From Apostichopus japonicus (taxonomy: Eukaryota; Echinodermata; Holothuroidea; Aspidochirotida; Stichopodidae): a stretch of DNA of 64,000 nucleotides. The stretch spans positions 32,614,898 to 32,678,897 of the forward strand of contig NC_092577.1 in the NCBI RefSeq assembly GCF_037975245.1. The letters are read 5' to 3'. Shown here in pieces: positions 59,271 through 64,000 of this stretch (position 1 is the stretch's first letter; the number at the start of each line of letters is the position of its first letter). The notes under the pieces are model-generated. The model was not told where the DNA came from, searched no databases, and was given only the letters and a program-made list of their open reading frames with translations. Both the position numbers and the translations under genes were made by a program.

Positions 59271-59593
59271 GGCTTAAACTTGAACGCTGTTATCCTTTTG
59301 TGAAAACTTCCTGATTCGCGGCACAAGTGTACTTTATATCGAGCCGACAGCGGCGGCGCAGATAATCCAGTCAATGCATGTTCGATCGAAATGATTACAA
59401 TCCCTGTCCATCACTTTGAACTCTCCGACCAGGCTTAAACTTGAACGCTGTTATCCTTTTGTGAAAACTTCCTGATTCGCGGCACAAGTGTACTTTATAT
59501 CGAGCCGACAGCGGCGGCGCAGATAATCCAGTCAATGCATGTTCGATCGAAATGATTACAATCCCTGTCCATCACTTTGAACTCTCCGACCAG
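59271..59593. repeat. Perfect 161-bp tandem duplication
   Basis: GGCTTAAACTTGAACGCTG at 59271 recurs at 59432. The two 161-base copies look identical throughout, including AGCGGCGGCGCAGATAATCC and GTTCGATCGAAATG. GC and CpG are higher than the surroundings. Minus-strand TATAAAG occurs in each copy. Confidence 0.93.
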
Positions 59594-59740
59594 ACAATAC
59601 CGGGTCGAATACTCGACTTGGTAATAGTTGTTCAAATACATGATCAAAGGAAATGTATCGATTGGAGATCGTAAAAAACTCTGAAAATCAGTAGAAAAAT
59701 TCCCAATTGTGTACGAAAAGTAAGTTGGTACACCTTTCAA
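59495..59740 (-). other. Uncharacterised open frame spanning the 161-bp duplication edge
   Basis: A minus-strand frame of up to 81 codons with a protein-like composition (...LIMYLNNYYQVEYSTR..., CNHFDRTCIDWIICAAAV). It opens at TTG; the first ATG is internal, and a TTTTCAG acceptor-like word lies within. No family recognised. Could be an exon of an unrecognised gene or chance. Confidence 0.15.
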
Positions 59741-62700
59741 ATTTTACGAAAGATCCAGCAAAACACTTTCGAAAAATTCACGCGAAACTGGCAGATCGTG
59801 CTAAATGCAACTAATGTCATGTATACAAGGCTCTAGTACACCCATTTATGAATAAACCGTAAGACCACATCTAGTGTTAAGCGGGGGGGGGGGGGGGGGA
59901 AGAAAGTATTTTCTAGAATTTCCAAAAATACGGAAAAAATAATATCCTACCACAGTTAAGTGTATAGCAAATAGCCTAACCACCTCGTCTGTTACGGATC
60001 TCACGTAACTACAAAAACACAACGTACCAATTGTATTTTGCGAACTTTACGTTTTCTACAAGAACATGGAAATAATGTTAAGCATTAGTTAATCATGCCG
60101 AGTGGCCTAAAACATATTTTATTACAAGGTTTACTTTCATAAAGATGACCATAGCTTGATATCTTGGCTGCGTGTATCAACTGTGCCGCGTGTATCATGG
60201 GGAATACTCTATGAAACGTTTCTTGGAAACGTGCCAAAAATGTTAACAAACAGGTGTTAGGGGATGAGCGCGCAGTTGTTTGGCAAGATATATGGGAAAA
60301 TTCTGAGCACATATACAGTATCCTACCGTAGTATTTAAGTTAGGTTAAACCGTACTGCAGTTGTAATCTGATGTACGTTTAGTGCGCGCTATTCATTGTT
60401 AGGCATTCTAGAAACGGGGCTTTGCCGAACGTTTTTTGTTTCATAATATCGGAGGTTCTGTACGTTAAACTTTTTAAAGATTGTAAAACAGATTAAATCT
60501 CTTTTCATTTTATAACAAAATACAGCTACTCTAACTCGCCATTTCAAAATTTTCATCTGCTTCGTGACAGGTACTGTATGTACAAATGATGCCACATCAT
60601 CATGAAACATAAAAAGAAAACATAAAAAAAAAGAATAAATGTGCAATTTTTGAACACAAACTGCTTCAGACAGGTAGGTAGCACATTCTGCAAGATTGGT
60701 AAATGTCTTTATTTTTCAGAGATAAGGAAAAATACTACAGGACTGTTATTATTAACTTGTGGGGTTTGAACATTTTTGGGTCCCTCACATTTACAGACCT
60801 CCAGTGGCTGTATTAGCACCATATTTAGCACTACATGTCTATGTTATTAATATAACATAATACAATAAATGAATAAATGTGTCCAATGTCCTAAATCCGG
60901 TTAGTAATATGCAGTCCTACAGTAGTAGACTGCAGACCTAGTTAAAATGAAGACTTATTTACAGCATGGAATGGTTACAGTATGTACATCAAAAAATTAC
61001 CAGTCTCCACTGGGGTATAGCTGCTGGAGTGCATTGCTGCATCAGCCTCTGTTGGGCATAGCCTTTTGTTGAGGAACTGGTGTTATCTTTTCTGGTTGAT
61101 CAGTTTGGATACCAACCTCTCGAGTTTCTTAATTGGGCACACACCTTCAACTGAAAAAGACAAATAATACCGGGATGTGCAAAGTTAATAATATATCAGA
61201 ATGCAAACTGTACACATAGCAGGGAAGTGCTCATGAATATTTGAGTGCCAGGCAGATTGGGTGGTAGTGTGATCCACACCCTGGGAGAGGGATTTCATGG
61301 GTGAGGTACCCCCCCCCCCCCCCAAATGGACAAATTTTGCACATGAAGTATGCTTAGGTGGTGCTATATTCCTATTCTGTGCCATATATTCTCCCAGATT
61401 TTGGTTATGGTAAAACTTATTAAATTATTATCAAAAAGTGCTGGGCAAAAAAGGTTAAATTCTGTTTGTGGGGGGCGGCATTCAGAACTGCTGGGCGCAG
61501 CTGCCCAGTGTGAGCAAATCCCTGACATAGTGAATTATATAACTTCCAACATAAATTACTGAATACCACATTTTGCCCTTCACTAAATAGTCAACATCTC
61601 AAATCAATTGTGCAAACACAGAACAGTTATTACACTACTAGTTAATACAGAACTTTGCTATTGGCAGCATAAATTCATCACATCTGCTTTATGATTTACA
61701 GTATGTTTAGTGTCAACTCTGCAAGTATTCAAGAATGGTTCATTTACTAATCTAGTGCAAACCTAAACTAGTGATGTGCAACAATTTCTATTATATTTCT
61801 TATTTCTTTGTTAGTAGTATACACCTGCAGTATTATAACTCATCTACTAATACCTTACATACACTAAATGTCATAACGTTTGATGTTACAATGGCAATGT
61901 CCCAGTAGGCTTGCTCATGAATACACTAATATGTCACCAAATTTCATCATGTTCAGGGATGCATAATTGCTTTCAAAAATATAGCTAGGCTTTGCTTATT
62001 TCCAAGACTAAAAATTACGGAATATTCTACAGGTGTGCCCTAAACAATGAAGTGTTTAAAAGATACTATAGAAACATGATATGGTATATAATGGGCGACC
62101 ATTCTCGTTCTCTCACAAATCAGTAGTATCATTTTCATTTTGTATAATTTTTAGAACTGCATGATCAGATTATGTGTAGAGCTATGAAGCCTATGATGTT
62201 GTTATATTTTGGCAAATGTCTTTAATTTCTATATCATGATGAAATTATCAATTATTGTAAGACGGACTCAACGACCCCCCGGAATGGTGCGTCATGTCCG
62301 ATGAAGCGCATATTTGGTGCGTTATTACAACTACAATATGTGCGTCAGTGTCCGTCAATGTGCCATGCATGGTGTATCCTTGTGTCCCTCACATATCTCA
62401 TTAAATGTGATAAATTTTGTCGAACATAAAATGGTGGCATTCACAATTATTGGTGACATTGATTTGTTTATGTTGTCCTTGATTTTATGATTAAACAACG
62501 ATGATAGCAAACTACCATGTTATGAATGCATAAATATGTGAACAGTATCTACTATCCTTCACTATATAATTCAACAAAGGAGCCTGTAGAGCTAGTGTAG
62601 CTTCTTTCTGAGAAGGCTTTTGAGTTTTGAATTAATTTGGAAAACTTAAAGTTATATCAGTTATCACTTTACACTACAGTTACCAGGAAAAGCGGCTATC

Positions 62701-63612
62701 GTTTTTTTGAGTTACTATACCAAGTTGGGAGTATTATAGGCAATACTCTAATCTGGGATAGAAAGAGTTTAAATTAATGCGTACATTTTTTCTTTGCAAG
62801 TGGAGAATCATCCACAGCTAAAGTGGCTATGCGGATTGACAAACAAGTGAAGCAAAGTAAATACCCTAGCCTATGCATATTAGACTTAAAAAAAGTAAAA
62901 GAACCCAATGCCTTAGTAACTTAATTCATCTTGGAGTTGCTCATCAGATTCGAGGTTATTTCACCAATTCACCACTTAAGAACCAATTCTCAGACAAAAA
63001 AAAAAGACAAAACTGAAATGGCTACACATATTAGTAGTCTATAACTGAGAATGACCATGCATGCAAATATGCAGTAAATTTTCAAGTTGTCAGACTAATT
63101 TATTTGTTGCTAGGAACTCTATAATTGTGCTGGTAAACTAGAGTAGGAAATGAAAACAGTTACTTTATTGCATATAGGCCCCTGTCCCTCACATATCTCA
63201 TTGCATACTAGACTTACAGTTACAAAATAAATATGCCCATATCAAAAATGCTCTTGACAGGAATAACCACCAAGGTAGGCCCTCCATGGTGAATAATTTT
63301 ATAAATCTGGGCCTGGAGCTAGGCTACAGTAGTCCTACTTTTGCTATTGCTCCGCTCATGAGAAGTTGCATTTCTTTCGAGTTTAATTTTCTTGTGGGGA
63401 GATCTCCCTACCAAATACATATTACACTAATGTAGGCTAAGTCCTATTCATATTTGCAAAGCTACCGAATCATAAACCAAACACATGATACAGCAAACTT
63501 CCATACTGATCATGCTTAGTAGGCGAATATAAGTAGAAAAGCATAAATAACATTTCATGAAATGTTCGGGCTAGGCTACAGTTTGTACAGCAGCCTGCAC
63601 TGCAGTAGCATG

Positions 63613-63822
63613 GACACTGCGGAGTTCGGACACCTAAGCCTTAAAACACACCAAAACTATTTCTCATGGTATAAATCACCTGAAACTATACTTGGTATGG
63701 TTGGGTCATTTTGGAGAGAAAATAACTGTAGCTTCGTAGTTTTTCGTGCAATTGGCTCTTGCTGTAGGTTGTCTCATCGTGAAATCGTGTATTTTTTAGG
63801 GGTGTCCGAACTTGGCAGTGTT
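63613..63822. mobile_element. MITE-like inverted-repeat element, ~210 bp
   Basis: Left end ACACTGCGGAGTTCGGACACC and right end GGGTGTCCGAACTTGGCAGTG form imperfect terminal inverted repeats of about 25 bases. A related fragment in opposite orientation lies at 52289-52341. The 99-codon frame across it (63562-63861) runs through both ends and is not a gene. Confidence 0.6.
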
Positions 63823-64000
63823 CCAAACTTCGCAAAACTGACTATACTACTACTGTACTAGCCTATGTCTCTCGGTGTATTAGTTGCCTTAGTTTGTAGT
63901 ACTAGTAGTAGTAGGCCTAGCTAGAATGATCTATTGAACTACTGTATATAACAAGGAAGCCTACGGTAGACCAAACACTTCGGCCGGAAAACAGTATACT

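Larger units (their letters stand above)
55300..64000. other. DNA downstream of MEA1; no gene recognised
   Basis: Apart from the repeats and elements listed separately, nothing coding can be supported. Poly-G/C tracts occur near 56167, 59235, 59883 and 61311. A 20-base word TGTCCCTCACATATCTCATT occurs at 62384 and again at 63183, indicating another short dispersed repeat. Confidence 0.5.

Noticed and set aside
63562-63861. 99-residue plus-strand ORF
   Set aside because: Runs through both inverted ends of a MITE-like element and has no recognisable protein motif.

Overview
The window is intron-rich, AT-rich animal DNA. It has canonical GT-AG introns, long noncoding stretches, many TA, ATT and poly-C/poly-G tracts, tRNA-derived SINEs and small inverted-repeat elements. 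Three protein-coding genes can be recognised. Their closest recalled relatives are deuterostome proteins. The GATA factor is of the undivided GATA4/5/6 type, and the aggcct-rich background looks like an invertebrate deuterostome. An echinoderm such as a sea cucumber or sea urchin is my best guess, but the genus cannot be read from the sequence.

Layout. 1-9,695 (minus): a long intron of a GATA4/5/6-class transcription factor; the zinc-finger exons lie off the left edge. 9,696-10,668 (minus): its large N-terminal coding exon. 10.7-37.1 kb: intergenic DNA with no recognised protein gene. It holds a degenerate three-copy repeat (22.9-23.7 kb), a 1.1-kb CACAT/CACAAC array (25.4-26.5 kb), a ~95-bp minisatellite (27.9-28.5 kb), ATT and TA microsatellites and a SINE. 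37,130-47,180 (minus): a complete eight-exon squalene synthase gene (FDFT1), every splice junction readable and the 403-residue product aligned with human FDFT1 at its catalytic residues. 47.2-53.0 kb: its probable 5' untranslated intron and a shared upstream region. 53,150-54,609 (plus): MEA1 (male-enhanced antigen 1), two coding exons, 180 residues, divergent from FDFT1. 54.6-64 kb: MEA1 downstream DNA with several small mobile elements, a perfect 161-bp tandem duplication and no recognised gene.

Relations. FDFT1 makes squalene for sterol synthesis, the GATA protein is a developmental regulator and MEA1 is a small acidic protein of unclear function; they form no operon. The notable point is linkage: a GATA4/5/6 gene next to FDFT1 recalls human chromosome 8p23.1, where GATA4 and FDFT1 are close neighbours. 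Other points are repeats carrying a hammerhead-ribozyme-like core in FDFT1 introns, and two local tandem duplications that copied parts of FDFT1 exons 7 and 8.
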